A stretch of 64,000 nt of DNA. Origin: Rhizobium sp. CC-YZS058 (lineage in GTDB: Bacteria > Pseudomonadota > Alphaproteobacteria > Rhizobiales > Rhizobiaceae). Where the stretch lies: assembly GCF_034720595.1 (NCBI RefSeq), contig NZ_JAYESJ010000001.1, positions 3,622,001 to 3,686,000 of the forward strand, given 5' to 3'. The position numbers were made by a program, and so were the translations under genes. Below are positions 46,178-55,619 of this stretch, piece by piece; position 1 is the first letter of the stretch, and every line of letters starts with the position of its first letter. The notes beneath the pieces were generated by a model that saw only the letters and a program-made list of their open reading frames with translations, was not told the DNA's origin and did not search any database.

Positions 46178-47434
46178 ATGGCCACCGAAATCCGCGTACC
46201 CACCCTCGGCGAATCCGTCAGCGAAGCCACTGTCGGCACCTGGTTCAAGAAGGTCGGCGAGACCGTCAATGCCGATGAACCGCTGCTCGAGCTCGAAACC
46301 GACAAGGTGACGATCGAAGTTCCGGCGCCGGCCGCCGGCACCCTGACCGAGATCGTCGCCAATGCCGGCGAAACCGTCGGCCTCGGCGCCCTCCTGGGCC
46401 AGATCGCCGAAGGTGCCGGCGCTGCGTCTGCCGCGCCTGCCGCAAAGCCGGCCGAGAGCGCTGCACCGGCCCCGGCCGCTCCTGCCGCTTCGGCACCCGC
46501 TGCCCCGGCACCGGCCGCCATACCGGCCAGCACCATGCCGCCGGCTCCGGCTGCCGCCAAGCTGATGACCGAGAACAACATGCAGGCCGGCGATGTCGAA
46601 GGCTCCGGCAAGCGCGGACAGGTGCTGAAGGGTGATGTGATCGCCGCCGTCAGCCGCGGTTTCACGACCGCACCGGCTCCGGCCGCCGACGCTGCCAAGG
46701 CCCCGTCGCGCGGGCCGTCCAACGCCGAGGATGCGCCACGCGAAGAGCGGGTGAAGATGACGCGCCTGCGCCAGACCATCGCCCGCCGCCTCAAGGACGC
46801 GCAGAACACGGCCGCCATGCTGACCACCTATAACGAGGTGGACATGAAGGCGGTCATGGACCTGCGCACCAAGTACAAGGACGTCTTCGAGAAGAAGCAT
46901 GGCGTGAAGCTCGGCTTCATGGGCTTCTTCACCAAGGCGGTCACGCATGCGCTGAAGGAACTGCCGGCCGTCAACGCCGAGATCGACGGCACCGACATCA
47001 TCTACAAGAACTTCTGCCATGTCGGCATGGCCGTCGGCACCGACAAGGGTCTGGTCGTTCCGGTCATCCGCGATGCCGATCAGCTCTCGATCGCCGGCAT
47101 CGAGAAGGAGCTGGGCCGCCTCGCCAAGGCCGCGCGCGACGGCTCGCTCTCCATGGCCGACATGCAGGGCGGCACCTTCACCATCACCAATGGCGGCGTC
47201 TACGGCTCGCTGATGTCCTCGCCGATCCTGAACGCCCCGCAGTCGGGCATTCTCGGCATGCACAAGATCCAGGAGCGCCCGGTCGTCGTCGGCGGCCAGA
47301 TCGTCATCCGCCCGATGATGTATCTGGCGCTCTCCTACGACCACCGGATCGTCGACGGCAAGGAAGCCGTGACCTTCCTGGTGCGCGTCAAGGAAAGCCT
47401 CGAGGATCCGGAACGCCTGGTTCTCGATCTCTGA
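46178..47434 (+). CDS. sucB: Dihydrolipoyl succinyltransferase E2 component SucB
   Basis: Core of the 2-oxoglutarate dehydrogenase complex, 418 aa. N-terminal lipoyl domain with the lipoylated Lys in [15 protein letters not shown], an Ala/Pro-rich linker (residues 85-130), a peripheral-subunit-binding domain ([20 protein letters not shown]), and the catalytic acyltransferase domain ending with the His/Asp motif [14 protein letters not shown]. Same operon as sucA. Confidence 0.97.
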   Translation: MATEIRVPTLGESVSEATVGTWFKKVGETVNADEPLLELETDKVTIEVPAPAAGTLTEIVANAGETVGLGALLGQIAEGAGAASAAPAAKPAESAAPAPAAPAASAPAAPAPAAIPASTMPPAPAAAKLMTENNMQAGDVEGSGKRGQVLKGDVIAAVSRGFTTAPAPAADAAKAPSRGPSNAEDAPREERVKMTRLRQTIARRLKDAQNTAAMLTTYNEVDMKAVMDLRTKYKDVFEKKHGVKLGFMGFFTKAVTHALKELPAVNAEIDGTDIIYKNFCHVGMAVGTDKGLVVPVIRDADQLSIAGIEKELGRLAKAARDGSLSMADMQGGTFTITNGGVYGSLMSSPILNAPQSGILGMHKIQERPVVVGGQIVIRPMMYLALSYDHRIVDGKEAVTFLVRVKESLEDPERLVLDL

Positions 47435-47497
47435 TCCTGTCAGAACCGGGGTCCGCCGATCAGCGGCGGGCCCTGGGCCATTCTCTCTGCCTTTCGG

Positions 47498-47920
47498 ATG
47501 CCCCGCATGGATATCGCCTCGCTCGCCGCCTCCCCGCTTCTCACCGTTCTCGCCTGGAGTGTCGTGCTTCTCGTGGTGCAGATCGGCCTGCAGGGGCAAC
47601 TGGCCACCGCGGAAATGGGGCTCGGCTGGAATGCCGGTCCGCGCGACGAAGAGCGCGCGCCGAAGGGCAAGCTGGCCGGCCGCGCCGCGCGCGCCTCGAA
47701 GAACCTGCAGGAAACCTATCCGGCCTTTGTGGGCCTCGTCCTTGCGGTCGCGATGACCGGCGATCCGAGCGGCTGGGGACTGACGGCTGCCTGGGCCTGG
47801 CTCGCCTGCCGCATTCTCTACGTGCCGCTCTACCTTGCCGGCGTGCCCTATATCCGCTCGCTCGTCTGGCTGGGCTCGCTGGCTGCGTTGCTCGTCATGG
47901 CGGCGCTGCTGATCGTCTGA
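47498..47920 (+). CDS. MAPEG family membrane protein
   Basis: 140-aa, four-helix membrane protein of the MAPEG (glutathione/eicosanoid metabolism-like) family. Visible: hydrophobic helices LLTVLAWSVVLLVVQIGL, the conserved RAARASKNLQETYPAFVGL loop, and ILYVPLYLAGVPYIRSLVW. Substrate unknown. The ATG at 47498 or the one three codons later could start it. First of four accessory genes between sucB and lpdA, an arrangement shared with other rhizobia such as Sinorhizobium. Confidence 0.9.
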   Translation: MPRMDIASLAASPLLTVLAWSVVLLVVQIGLQGQLATAEMGLGWNAGPRDEERAPKGKLAGRAARASKNLQETYPAFVGLVLAVAMTGDPSGWGLTAAWAWLACRILYVPLYLAGVPYIRSLVWLGSLAALLVMAALLIV

Positions 47921-47941
47921 CCCTTCTTCCGGATCTTGAGC

Positions 47942-48592
47942 ATGACACCCGCGCTGCACCCCTATCTCGTCGAACTCGCCTCCCTGATGGCGATCTTCGG
48001 CTTTGCCATCGTTTCGCCCGGCGCGGACCTGGCCATGGTCATGCGCCAGTCGATCCTGAAGGGCCGGCGCGCCGCCATTCTCACCTCCTTCGGCATCGGC
48101 ACCTCGCTGATGGTGCATGTCACCTACACGATCCTTGGCCTCGGCCTTTTGATCTCGCAATCGATCGCGCTGTTCAACCTCGTCAAATGGTGTGGCGTCG
48201 CCTACCTGGTCTATATCGGCGTGAAAGCGCTGCGGGCGCAGAAGGCGGATCTGTCCGTGGCGTCCGAGCCTGCTGTCGATGTCCGCAGCCAATCGGCGCT
48301 CAAAGCCTTCGGGCTCGGCTTCATGGCCAATGCGCTCAATCCGAAGCCGGTGTTCTTCTTCCTGTCGATCTTCTCCACCGTGGTCAGCGCGGCCACCCCG
48401 ATCCCGGTCAAGTTCGGCTATGGCCTCGTCATGGCCACCTGCCTGATCCTCTGGTTCGTCGGCGTCAGCCTGTTCATGACCACGCCGGCCATGCGCGCCC
48501 GCTTCACCCGCATCAGCCACTGGATCGACCGCGCCAGCGGCCTGGTCTTCATCGCACTCGGCCTGAAGCTCGCTACCGAAAAGGCGGGCTGA
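47942..48592 (+). CDS. LysE family transporter
   Basis: 216-aa inner-membrane amino-acid/metabolite exporter of the LysE/RhtB family. FGFAIVSPGADLAMVMRQSI matches the family signature, and about six hydrophobic segments are visible (GIGTSLMVHVTYTILGLGLL; KFGYGLVMATCLILWFVGVS). Substrate not predictable. ATG at 47942; the in-frame TTG two codons earlier is unlikely. Second accessory gene in the suc-lpd gap. Confidence 0.9.
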   Translation: MTPALHPYLVELASLMAIFGFAIVSPGADLAMVMRQSILKGRRAAILTSFGIGTSLMVHVTYTILGLGLLISQSIALFNLVKWCGVAYLVYIGVKALRAQKADLSVASEPAVDVRSQSALKAFGLGFMANALNPKPVFFFLSIFSTVVSAATPIPVKFGYGLVMATCLILWFVGVSLFMTTPAMRARFTRISHWIDRASGLVFIALGLKLATEKAG

Positions 48593-48595
48593 GCC

Positions 48596-49090
48596 ATGCG
48601 GCGGATGTTGGGCTGTGGTCTGGCTTTCAGCCTTGCTGCCGTCTCCGTGGCGGCGGCCTCCTGCCCGCAGGATCGCGCGCTCTACCGTGATCGCGACAAC
48701 GCCTACGAGCTTGCCTTCCTGCCCGACGCCTCCGAGGCGCAGGCGGCCGAACACCGCTTCACCCTGCGCGTGCTCAACACCGATCTGCAGCTGGACGGCT
48801 ATGAAATGGCTGCGGCAGAGGGCGACCGGCCGGCCGGCATGCTCTTCTTCAACTGCCCCGAAGGCGATGTGACCGGCGCCGATCTTGAGGCCTGCACCGT
48901 CTGGCAAGGGGTGATCTACGGCACGAGCGGCGGCACGCTGGCCCTGCTTCCCCCGGCCGGCCAGCCTGCGGCGGAAAGCCTGCTTCTGCCTGCGCTGGGG
49001 CCCGCCATCCGCCAGTCCGCGCTGTGGGGCGCAGGCAAGGCGCAGGTGGCGCCCTGGGATGTCCTGACCTTCAAAGGGTGCGCCTCATGA
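48596..49090 (+). CDS. Hypothetical secreted protein
   Basis: 164 aa with a probable signal peptide (MLGCGLAFSLAAVSVAAASC). The mature part contains several Cys (CPQDRALYRDR, FFNCPEGDV, LEACTVW, FKGCAS) and a stretch DNAYELAFLPDASEAQ, but no domain I can name. It sits three bases after the LysE gene stop and overlaps the following SDR gene by 4 bases (ATGA), so expression with the accessory set is likely. Function unknown. Confidence 0.8.
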   Translation: MRRMLGCGLAFSLAAVSVAAASCPQDRALYRDRDNAYELAFLPDASEAQAAEHRFTLRVLNTDLQLDGYEMAAAEGDRPAGMLFFNCPEGDVTGADLEACTVWQGVIYGTSGGTLALLPPAGQPAAESLLLPALGPAIRQSALWGAGKAQVAPWDVLTFKGCAS

Positions 49091-49839
49091 CCGACCGCAA
49101 GGTTCTGCTCGTGACCGGCGGAAGCCGCGGAATCGGCGCCAGCGTGGCGCTGAAGGCCGCGGCGCGCGACTGGGCTGTCGTCATCAATTATGCGCGCGAC
49201 CGCGAAGCGGCCGAGACGGTGGCGGCGGCGATCAACGAGGCCGGCGGCTCGGCGCTGACCGTTCCCGGAGACATTTCGCGCGAGGAGGATCTCGCGGCGA
49301 TCTTCTCCCTGGTCGACCACGCCTTCGGTCGGCTGGATGGGCTGGTGAACAATGCCGGCGTGGTCGACAAGCCGGCGCGGATCGACGAGATGAGCCGCGC
49401 CCGCCTTGAGCGCATGTTCGCGATCAACACGATCGGCGCCATCCGCGTCGCGGCGGAATCGGTGCGGCGCATGTCCACCCGAAACAGCGGGCGCGGCGGT
49501 GCGATCGTCAACATTTCGTCCATGGCAGCCGTGCTCGGATCGGCGAACCAGTATGTCGATTACGCCGCCGCCAAGGGCGCCATCGACACGCTGACCATCG
49601 GCCTTGCGCGCGAAGTGGCTGATGAGGGCATCCGCGTCAATGCCGTGCGCCCCGGCATCATCGACACCGAGATCCATGCCTCCGGCGGGCTGCCGGATCG
49701 CGTGCGCGATTTGGCGGCAAGCATTCCGATGAAGCGAGCGGGCGGGCCGGATGAGGTCGCCGATGCCGTTCTCTATCTCCTGTCTCCCGAAGCGTCCTAC
49801 GTGACGGGGGCCATTCTCAATGTTTCCGGCGGCAGGTAG
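49087..49839 (+). CDS. SDR-family oxidoreductase
   Basis: 250-aa short-chain dehydrogenase: [16 protein letters not shown] at residue 10, [15 protein letters not shown] near 88, catalytic Ser in VNISSMAAV and YxxxK in [11 protein letters not shown], closing [13 protein letters not shown]. It resembles FabG-type sugar/acyl reductases, substrate not assignable. It overlaps the previous secreted-protein gene and leads into lpdA after 29 bases. Confidence 0.9.
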   Translation: MTDRKVLLVTGGSRGIGASVALKAAARDWAVVINYARDREAAETVAAAINEAGGSALTVPGDISREEDLAAIFSLVDHAFGRLDGLVNNAGVVDKPARIDEMSRARLERMFAINTIGAIRVAAESVRRMSTRNSGRGGAIVNISSMAAVLGSANQYVDYAAAKGAIDTLTIGLAREVADEGIRVNAVRPGIIDTEIHASGGLPDRVRDLAASIPMKRAGGPDEVADAVLYLLSPEASYVTGAILNVSGGR

Positions 49840-49868
49840 ACCCGCGGGACCGAAGGAAGGAAAACGAA

Positions 49869-51272
49869 ATGTCCTATGATGTCATCGTGATCGGCACCGG
49901 CCCGGGGGGCTATGTCTGTGCGGTCAAGGCGGCCCAGCTGGGCTTGAAGGTGGCCGTGGTGGAAAAGCGCGCCACCTTCGGCGGCACCTGCCTCAACATC
50001 GGCTGCATCCCCTCCAAGGCTCTGCTGCACGCTTCCGAAATGTTCCATGCCGCCGGCCATATGGACAGTCTCGGCATCGAGGTCGAGGCGCCGCGGCTGA
50101 ACCTGCCGAAGATGATGGACCACAAGGATGCCACGGTGAAGTCGAATGTCGACGGCGTCGCCTTCCTCTTCAAGAAGAACAAGATCGACACCTTCCAGGG
50201 CACCGGCAAGGTGGCCGGCACCGGCCGCGTCGTCGTGACTGCCGAGGGCGGCGAAAGCCAGACGCTGGAGACCAAGGCCATCGTGATCGCCACCGGATCG
50301 GACGTCGCCGGCATTCCGGGCGTCCCGGTCGAGATCGACGAAACGGTCATCGTCTCCTCCACCGGCGGCATCGCGCTCAGCCAGGTGCCGGGCCATATGG
50401 TCGTGGTCGGCGGTGGCGTCATCGGGCTGGAGCTCGGCTCCGTCTGGTCGCGCCTCGGCGCCAAGGTCACCGTCGTCGAATATCTCGACACCATTCTCGG
50501 CGGCATGGACGGCGAGGTCTCCAAGCAGTTCCAGCGCATTCTCGCCAAGCAGGGCGTCGAGTTCCATCTGGGCGCCAAGGTCACCGGCGTAACCCGCGCC
50601 GGAGACGGCGCCAGCGTCACCTTCGAGCCGGTCAAGGGTGGCGAGGCGCAGACGCTGGCCGCCGACGTCGTGCTGGTTGCGACCGGCCGCAAGCCGTTCA
50701 CCGCGGGGCTCGGTCTCGAGGAAGCGGGCGTCGCGCTCGACAATCGCGGCCGGATCGAGATCGACGGCCACTTCCGCACCAATGTCGAAGGGGTCTATGC
50801 GATCGGCGACGTGGTGAAGGGCCCGATGCTCGCCCACAAGGCCGAAGACGAGGGCGTGGCACTGGCCGAAATCCTCGCCGGACAGGCCGGCCATGTGAAC
50901 TACGACGTCATCCCGGGCGTGGTCTATACCCAGCCGGAGGTCGCCTCCGTCGGCAAGACCGAAGAGGAGCTGAAGGCGGCAGGCATCGCCTACAAGGTCG
51001 GCAAGTTCCCCTTCTCCGCCAATGGCCGCGCCCGCGCCATGCAGGCGACCGATGGTTTCGTCAAGATCCTTGCCGACAAGGAGACCGACCGCGTGCTCGG
51101 CGGCCACATCATCGGCTTCGGCGCCGGCGAGATGATCCACGAGATCACCGTGCTCATGGAGTTCGGCGGCTCGTCCGAAGATCTCGGCCGCACCTGCCAC
51201 GCGCACCCGACCATGTCGGAAGCCGTGAAGGAGGCAGCCCTCGCCACCTTCTTCAAGCCGATCCATATGTAA
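49869..51272 (+). CDS. lpdA: Dihydrolipoyl dehydrogenase E3 LpdA
   Basis: FAD-dependent E3 of the 2-oxoglutarate dehydrogenase complex, 467 aa. [20 protein letters not shown] (FAD), the redox disulfide in [31 protein letters not shown] (NAD) and the C-terminal His-Glu pair in [26 protein letters not shown] precedes the ATG. It closes the suc-lpd block and is separated from the cytochrome gene by a hairpin. Confidence 0.97.
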   Translation: MSYDVIVIGTGPGGYVCAVKAAQLGLKVAVVEKRATFGGTCLNIGCIPSKALLHASEMFHAAGHMDSLGIEVEAPRLNLPKMMDHKDATVKSNVDGVAFLFKKNKIDTFQGTGKVAGTGRVVVTAEGGESQTLETKAIVIATGSDVAGIPGVPVEIDETVIVSSTGGIALSQVPGHMVVVGGGVIGLELGSVWSRLGAKVTVVEYLDTILGGMDGEVSKQFQRILAKQGVEFHLGAKVTGVTRAGDGASVTFEPVKGGEAQTLAADVVLVATGRKPFTAGLGLEEAGVALDNRGRIEIDGHFRTNVEGVYAIGDVVKGPMLAHKAEDEGVALAEILAGQAGHVNYDVIPGVVYTQPEVASVGKTEEELKAAGIAYKVGKFPFSANGRARAMQATDGFVKILADKETDRVLGGHIIGFGAGEMIHEITVLMEFGGSSEDLGRTCHAHPTMSEAVKEAALATFFKPIHM

Positions 51273-51312
51273 GCGCAGCCGGCTTCCTTAAACTTTGGAC
51301 AGGTTCTGAAAT

Positions 51313-51339
51313 CGTGCTTGCCGGCCTCCGGCAGGCACG
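51313..51339 (+). terminator. Hairpin after lpdA
   Basis: CGTGCTTGCCGG pairs with CCGGCAGGCACG (one G-U wobble) around a 3-base loop, 40 bases after lpdA. No clear T-run, so terminator status is tentative. Confidence 0.45.
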
Positions 51340-51378
51340 GCAAGCTTGATCTTCTTCCCCGCAAGGAGGCCGAGCCCG

Positions 51379-51873
51379 ATGACCCCACAATCCTTCAGCC
51401 TGTCGCAGCGTGTCCTCCACTGGACGACCGTGCTGCTTGTCCTCTTCAATCTGCTGGCATCAGAGGACATGGAGCACTGGTGGCGGGCTGTTCGTCGTGG
51501 GACGGAGCCGGCGCCCGATCTGCTGACCGGCGCCAATCTTCATGCCTATGTGGGGATCGCGCTTCTGGCGTTGACGCTTCTTCGCCTGGTGCTGCGCGTC
51601 CTTCGCGGCGTTCCCGCTGATCCCGCCGTCGAGCCCGCCCCGTTCCGCCTGCTTGCCCGCCTCACCCATGCCGGGCTCTATATCCTTCTGATCGCCATGC
51701 CTCTCGCCGGCATGGCCGCCTATTACGGCGGCGTTGCGCAGGCAGGCGAACTGCATGGCGAGCTGATGAAGACGGCCCTCTGGATCCTGATCGGCCTCCA
51801 CGTCGCCGGCGCGCTGGCCCATCAGTTCTATTGGAAAACCGATGTGCTACGGCGGATGACGGTGGGCGGCTGA
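51379..51873 (+). CDS. Cytochrome b561 family protein
   Basis: 164-aa four-helix membrane cytochrome. Heme-ligand histidines lie in FSLSQRVLHWTTVLLVLF, NLHAYVGIALLALTLL, ARLTHAGLYILLIAMP and GLHVAGALAHQFYW. Such proteins shuttle electrons from quinol to periplasmic acceptors or oxygen species. GGAGG precedes the ATG at 51379. Stands alone, converging on the transpeptidase gene 6 bases away. Confidence 0.88.
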   Translation: MTPQSFSLSQRVLHWTTVLLVLFNLLASEDMEHWWRAVRRGTEPAPDLLTGANLHAYVGIALLALTLLRLVLRVLRGVPADPAVEPAPFRLLARLTHAGLYILLIAMPLAGMAAYYGGVAQAGELHGELMKTALWILIGLHVAGALAHQFYWKTDVLRRMTVGG

Positions 51874-51879
51874 TAGGCT

Positions 51880-52434
51880 CTACCCCACCACCTGCACCAC
51901 CGTCCCGCGCCGCGCCACCTTCAGGATGCGGCGCATCGTGGGGAGGGAGACGGCGATGCAGCCTTCCGTCGGCTGGTAGCCGGGACGGATGAGGTGGAAA
52001 AAAATGGCCGAGCCGGCATTGCGGCGGCGCTGCCGGATGTTCCAGTCCATGACCAGGCAGACATCATAGAGCCCGTCCGCCCGTGCCATGCGTTCATGGC
52101 TGGCGGAAAGCGGGCGGCGGGTCGGCCGGTTGTAGATGGGATGGCCGGGCGCGTCGCACCAAAGGAGTTGCGGGTCGATCGGCGTCAGCGGCAAGCGAGA
52201 GGTGACCGTTCGAAGACGATCGCGCCGCACATAGCCATCCAGGAGCGCCATGGCGGCAATCGGCGTTGCGCCGTCGCCCTCGCGCTTGCGCGCCGTCCGG
52301 CCGCTGCGCCCGATGGCTGCCTGCTCCACCCGGCCGGCAACGGTGACCAGCGCATGCGTCGGCCGGCCGGGGGCGGGGCGGACGATGATCGGCGGCGGGC
52401 TCTTGGCAGGCTGTGAACGGCGCTTGCGCAGCAT
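51880..52434 (-). CDS. L,D-transpeptidase (YkuD) family protein
   Basis: 184-aa protein with a YkuD-like catalytic segment: IFFHLIRPGYQPTEGCIAV has the His and the nucleophilic Cys, in the HXX14-17-[ST]HGC-type pattern although the usual HG before Cys reads EG. YDVCLVMDWN and RADGLYDV fit the N-terminal strand of the fold. The basic N-terminus (MLRKRRSQPAKSPPP) is not a typical signal peptide, so export is unclear. Start ATG at 52434 has a weak ribosome site; a longer form is possible. It is divergent from the CenR-like gene. Confidence 0.75.
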   Translation of the reverse strand: MLRKRRSQPAKSPPPIIVRPAPGRPTHALVTVAGRVEQAAIGRSGRTARKREGDGATPIAAMALLDGYVRRDRLRTVTSRLPLTPIDPQLLWCDAPGHPIYNRPTRRPLSASHERMARADGLYDVCLVMDWNIRQRRRNAGSAIFFHLIRPGYQPTEGCIAVSLPTMRRILKVARRGTVVQVVG

Positions 52435-52722
52435 GGCAGGACTCACGGCAAAGTCAGTTGTTCGTGATGGTGCATTGGTCCTAGAGCAGTTCGTGGGACA
52501 ATGCGACGCTGTTTTCACCCGATCCTGGCCAGAACCGGCCACGCAGCCTGCTTCGGCAGGCGGGGCACGGCGCTCCTCAATGGAGCCCGAAGGCGCAAGG
52601 CCGCGGCGCCGTCCCGGGCCCTGCCGGTTCCGGCATCCCTGTCACCCTTTCGTTCGTGCTTGCTGTCCTTGCTTGTCAAAGTTTGCGGCTGAGCTAATTT
52701 GTCCTCTCAAGGAGAAATGCCC

Positions 52723-53406
52723 ATGTCATCCCGCACCATTCTCATCGTCGACGACGACGAAGACCTGCGCCGCACGCTGGTGGAGCAGCTGTCCATGTAT
52801 GAGGAGTTCACCATCCTCGAAGAGGCGACGGCGAGCCGCGGCGTGCAGGCCGCACGCACCCAGCTGATCTCGCTCCTCATCATGGATGTCGGCCTGCCCG
52901 ATATGGATGGGCGCGAGGCCGTGAAGCTTCTGCGCAAGGGCGGCTTCAAGCCGCCGATCATCATGCTGACCGGGCACGACACGGATTCCGACACGATTCT
53001 CGGCCTTGAAGCCGGCGCGAATGACTATGTCACCAAGCCTTTCCGCTTCGCCGTCCTGCTTGCCCGCATCCGCGCGCAACTGCGCCAGCACGAGCAGAGC
53101 GAAGACGCCACCTTCACCGTCGGTCCCTATATGTTCAAGCCGGGGCAGAAGCTGCTGACGCTCGAGAACGGCCAGAAAATCCGCCTTACGGAAAAGGAAG
53201 CGGCGATCATCCGTTATCTCTACCGCGCCGACCAGAAGGTGGTGACGCGTGACGTCCTGCTGGAGGAGGTCTGGGGCTATAATTCCGGCGTGACGACCCA
53301 CACGCTCGAAACCCATGTCTACCGGCTGCGCCAGAAAATCGAACGCGACCCTTCCAATGCCGAGATTTTGGTGACAGAAAACGGGGGTTACAAGATCGTT
53401 CCCTAA
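52723..53406 (+). CDS. cenR: OmpR-family response regulator, CenR-like
   Basis: 227-aa two-component regulator: receiver domain (acidic DDDED at 10-14, phospho-Asp55 in LLIMDVGLPDMDG, Lys in YVTKPFRF) and a winged-helix DNA-binding domain (RLTEKEAAIIRYLYRA, then THTLETHVYRLRQKIE). The receiver and the WGYNSGVTTHTLETH stretch resemble alphaproteobacterial CenR, which controls cell-envelope genes and is essential in several species; no kinase gene is adjacent. The ATG at 52723 has AAGGAG eight bases upstream. The cNMP-binding gene follows after 55 bases. Confidence 0.8.
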   Translation: MSSRTILIVDDDEDLRRTLVEQLSMYEEFTILEEATASRGVQAARTQLISLLIMDVGLPDMDGREAVKLLRKGGFKPPIIMLTGHDTDSDTILGLEAGANDYVTKPFRFAVLLARIRAQLRQHEQSEDATFTVGPYMFKPGQKLLTLENGQKIRLTEKEAAIIRYLYRADQKVVTRDVLLEEVWGYNSGVTTHTLETHVYRLRQKIERDPSNAEILVTENGGYKIVP

Positions 53407-53461
53407 AGCGGCACGGGCAGCGCCTCCTGCTCCCGCTGGCGGGGGAAGCAGGACCGCCCGC

Positions 53462-53920
53462 TTGGCGCTGAACGACGACATCGCCCTTCTCTCCGCCGTG
53501 CCGCTCTTCGCGGATCTCGACGCGGACAAGCTGCGCCTGATCGCCTTCGGCGCGGAGCACAAGCGGCTGGCGCGCGGCCAGCAGCTGTTTCGCGAGGGTG
53601 CACCGGCCGATTGCGCCTATGTGGTGGCCTCGGGCCAGGTCTCTTTGAGCCGTATCGCCAGCAACGGCGCCACCGAGCGGGTGGCTACGGCCAGCCCGGG
53701 TGTTCTGCTGTCTGAACTGGCGATGATCTCCTTCGTCGAGCGCAAGTTCACCGCAATCGCGGACGAAGACTGCGATGTGCTGCGCATTCCCCGCAGCCTG
53801 TTTCACCGCATGCTGGAGGAATATCCCGATGTCGCGCGCCTGGTGGAATCCCGCATTCGCGAGAACCTGCAGGCGATGATCCGCGACATCCAGCGCATGG
53901 CGCCGCGCTTTTCCGATTGA
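53462..53920 (+). CDS. Stand-alone cyclic nucleotide-binding domain protein
   Basis: 152-aa protein consisting of a single Crp-type cyclic-nucleotide-binding domain (VPLFADLDADKLRLIAFGAE, QQLFREGAPADCAYVVASGQV, ASPGVLLSELAMISF with the E/S of the cNMP pocket) and a helical C-terminus, with no DNA-binding helix-turn-helix. It starts at TTG 53462 with AGGA about 8 bases upstream. Same strand as and 55 bases after the CenR-like gene, so probably co-expressed. Ligand and partner are unknown. Confidence 0.85.
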   Translation: MALNDDIALLSAVPLFADLDADKLRLIAFGAEHKRLARGQQLFREGAPADCAYVVASGQVSLSRIASNGATERVATASPGVLLSELAMISFVERKFTAIADEDCDVLRIPRSLFHRMLEEYPDVARLVESRIRENLQAMIRDIQRMAPRFSD

Positions 53921-53927
53921 GCGTCGT

Positions 53928-54734
53928 TTACAGGTCGAAATGCGCGATGACCGGAACATGGTCGGACGGCCGTTCCCAGCCGCGCGCCTCCTTGAGAATA
54001 TCGACGCGCTTAAGATGCGGCGCGAGATCGGCGGACGACCAGATATGGTCGAGCCGGCGGCCGCGATCGGCGGCCTGCCAGTCGCGCGCGCGGTAGCTCC
54101 ACCAGGTATAGAGCTTCTCCGGCGGCGGCGCGTGCTGTCGCATGAGATCCACCCAGGCGCCACCGGTCATGACGGCTGTCAGCCCTTCTGTTTCCACCGG
54201 TGTGTGGCTGACGATCTTCAGAAGCTGCTTGTGCGACCAGACATCGTCTTCCAGCGGCGCGATGTTGAGATCGCCGACGAGGATGGAGGAGATGCCGGCC
54301 TCGCTTTCGGCATGCAGCAGCTTCATCTCCTCGATGAAATCGAGCTTGTGGCCGAATTTCCTGTTGATCGTCCGATCCGGCTCGTCACCGCCGGCCGGCA
54401 CATAGAAATTATGAAGCCGGATTCGTTTTGCACCATGGTCGAAGACGACCGAGAGATGACGGGCGTCGCCGACCCCGCAATAGTCGCGCCGGTCGACGAG
54501 CTCGCTCAAGGGCAGGCGCGAGAGCGTGGCGACCCCGTGATAACCCTTCTGGCCATGGAAGGCCATGTGCGGATAGCCCATGGCCTCGAAGGCGGCGCTG
54601 GGGAACAGCTCGTTCGGGCACTTGGTTTCCTGCAGGCAAAGAAGATCCGGCTGGAAGCGCGCGAGGAAGCTTTCGACCAGCGGCAGGCGCAGCCGGACGG
54701 AATTGATGTTCCAGGTCGCAATCGACAATGCCAT
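53928..54734 (-). CDS. xth: Exodeoxyribonuclease III XthA
   Basis: 268-aa Mg2+-dependent AP endonuclease/3'-exonuclease for base-excision repair. SIATWNINSVRLRLPLVESF, LCLQETKCP (metal Glu), LVGDLNIAPLEDDVW (Asp/Asn pair), DLMRQHAPP, RARDWQAADRGRRLDHIW and the terminal SDHVPVIAHF (catalytic Asp-His) are all present. GAGGGTGTGG precedes the ATG. It is separated from lolA by that gene's terminator and converges on the cNMP-protein gene. Confidence 0.96.
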   Translation of the reverse strand: MALSIATWNINSVRLRLPLVESFLARFQPDLLCLQETKCPNELFPSAAFEAMGYPHMAFHGQKGYHGVATLSRLPLSELVDRRDYCGVGDARHLSVVFDHGAKRIRLHNFYVPAGGDEPDRTINRKFGHKLDFIEEMKLLHAESEAGISSILVGDLNIAPLEDDVWSHKQLLKIVSHTPVETEGLTAVMTGGAWVDLMRQHAPPPEKLYTWWSYRARDWQAADRGRRLDHIWSSADLAPHLKRVDILKEARGWERPSDHVPVIAHFDL

Positions 54735-54749
54735 TCCACACCCTCACGC

Positions 54750-54785
54750 AAAAGCCCGCCGCTTCGACGCAGGAAGCGGACGGGC
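54750..54785 (-). terminator. Terminator of lolA
   Basis: Minus-strand hairpin GCCCGTCCGCTTC/GAAGCGGCGGGC (one bulged base), loop of 7, then TTTT. It lies between the lolA stop and the xth start. Confidence 0.75.
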
Positions 54786-54836
54786 TCTTTAACCGCATGG
54801 CGGGCCGAGGAACAAGAGAAGCCGGCAGGACGCCGC

Positions 54837-55508
54837 TTACTTGCGCACCTCGTCATAGGGAATCTGGAAGACGCGGTCGTCCATGGGAATGCCGGTGCGG
54901 ACATTGAAGATCATCACCGACGTATCCTTCTTCTGGGCATCGGTGATCGTCCACTGGCGCAGGTCATAGGTCTTCGGATCGAACATCATGGTGATGGTCG
55001 AATCGCCGAAGATCGAGCGGTCGCCGAGCACGATGGTGATCAGGTCCGCCTCCTCCTTCACGTCGCGCACCTGCTTGCCCGAGAGATCGATCGTATCGGA
55101 CAGAAGCAGGTTGAGCGGCGTCTTGGAGAGCGGATAAAGATCCCAGGTCTTGAGCTTCTGATTGCCGATCACCACGGCCTTGCCATCGGCGATCACCCGC
55201 ATCGGCGATGGGGCCTCGTAGTTGAAGCGGATCTTGCCCGGACGGCTGATATAGAACTTGCCGCCGGTCTGCTCGCCGCGCGGGCCGAACTGAACGAACT
55301 CGCCGCTCATGGTCTTCACAGAGGCGAAATGATCGGCGATCTTCTGGGCAACGGCGGTCTGCGCGCGTGCTTCCGGGATCGGAAGGCCCAGCGCCGCGAC
55401 CGTACCCAGCACCGCAAGACCCGCGAGCAGGCTCCGGCGCGTCAGGCGAGCGGGCCGGGCATGGGTCTGCGCGGGGTCCGGCTGCAGGCGCGTCGGCAAA
55501 AGGCTCAT
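54837..55508 (-). CDS. lolA: Outer-membrane lipoprotein carrier LolA
   Basis: 223-aa periplasmic chaperone that moves lipoproteins to the outer membrane. A twin-arginine-like or Sec signal (LTRRSLLAGLAVLGTVAALG) ends near ARA. Mature LolA landmarks: ADHFASVKTMSGEFVQFGPR, GKFYISRPGKIRFNYEAPSP and VVIGNQKLKTWDLYPLSKTPL. AAGGAGACCCCC precedes the ATG at 55508. It follows ftsK in the same direction, as usual for rhizobia. Confidence 0.93.
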   Translation of the reverse strand: MSLLPTRLQPDPAQTHARPARLTRRSLLAGLAVLGTVAALGLPIPEARAQTAVAQKIADHFASVKTMSGEFVQFGPRGEQTGGKFYISRPGKIRFNYEAPSPMRVIADGKAVVIGNQKLKTWDLYPLSKTPLNLLLSDTIDLSGKQVRDVKEEADLITIVLGDRSIFGDSTITMMFDPKTYDLRQWTITDAQKKDTSVMIFNVRTGIPMDDRVFQIPYDEVRK

Positions 55509-55619
55509 GGGGGTCTCCTTAGGGTCTGATGCGAGGGATGTGGCGCGCAACTGCGGCACCTTCAAGGCCCATGGCCGCGGAAGGCGGTCAGCGTCGCGCC
55601 CGCCAGCATGGCGAAGGCC

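Noticed and set aside
46031..48907. 958-codon open frame antisense to sucB and the accessory genes
   Set aside because: Runs across several real genes on the other strand and shows no domain or ribosome site.
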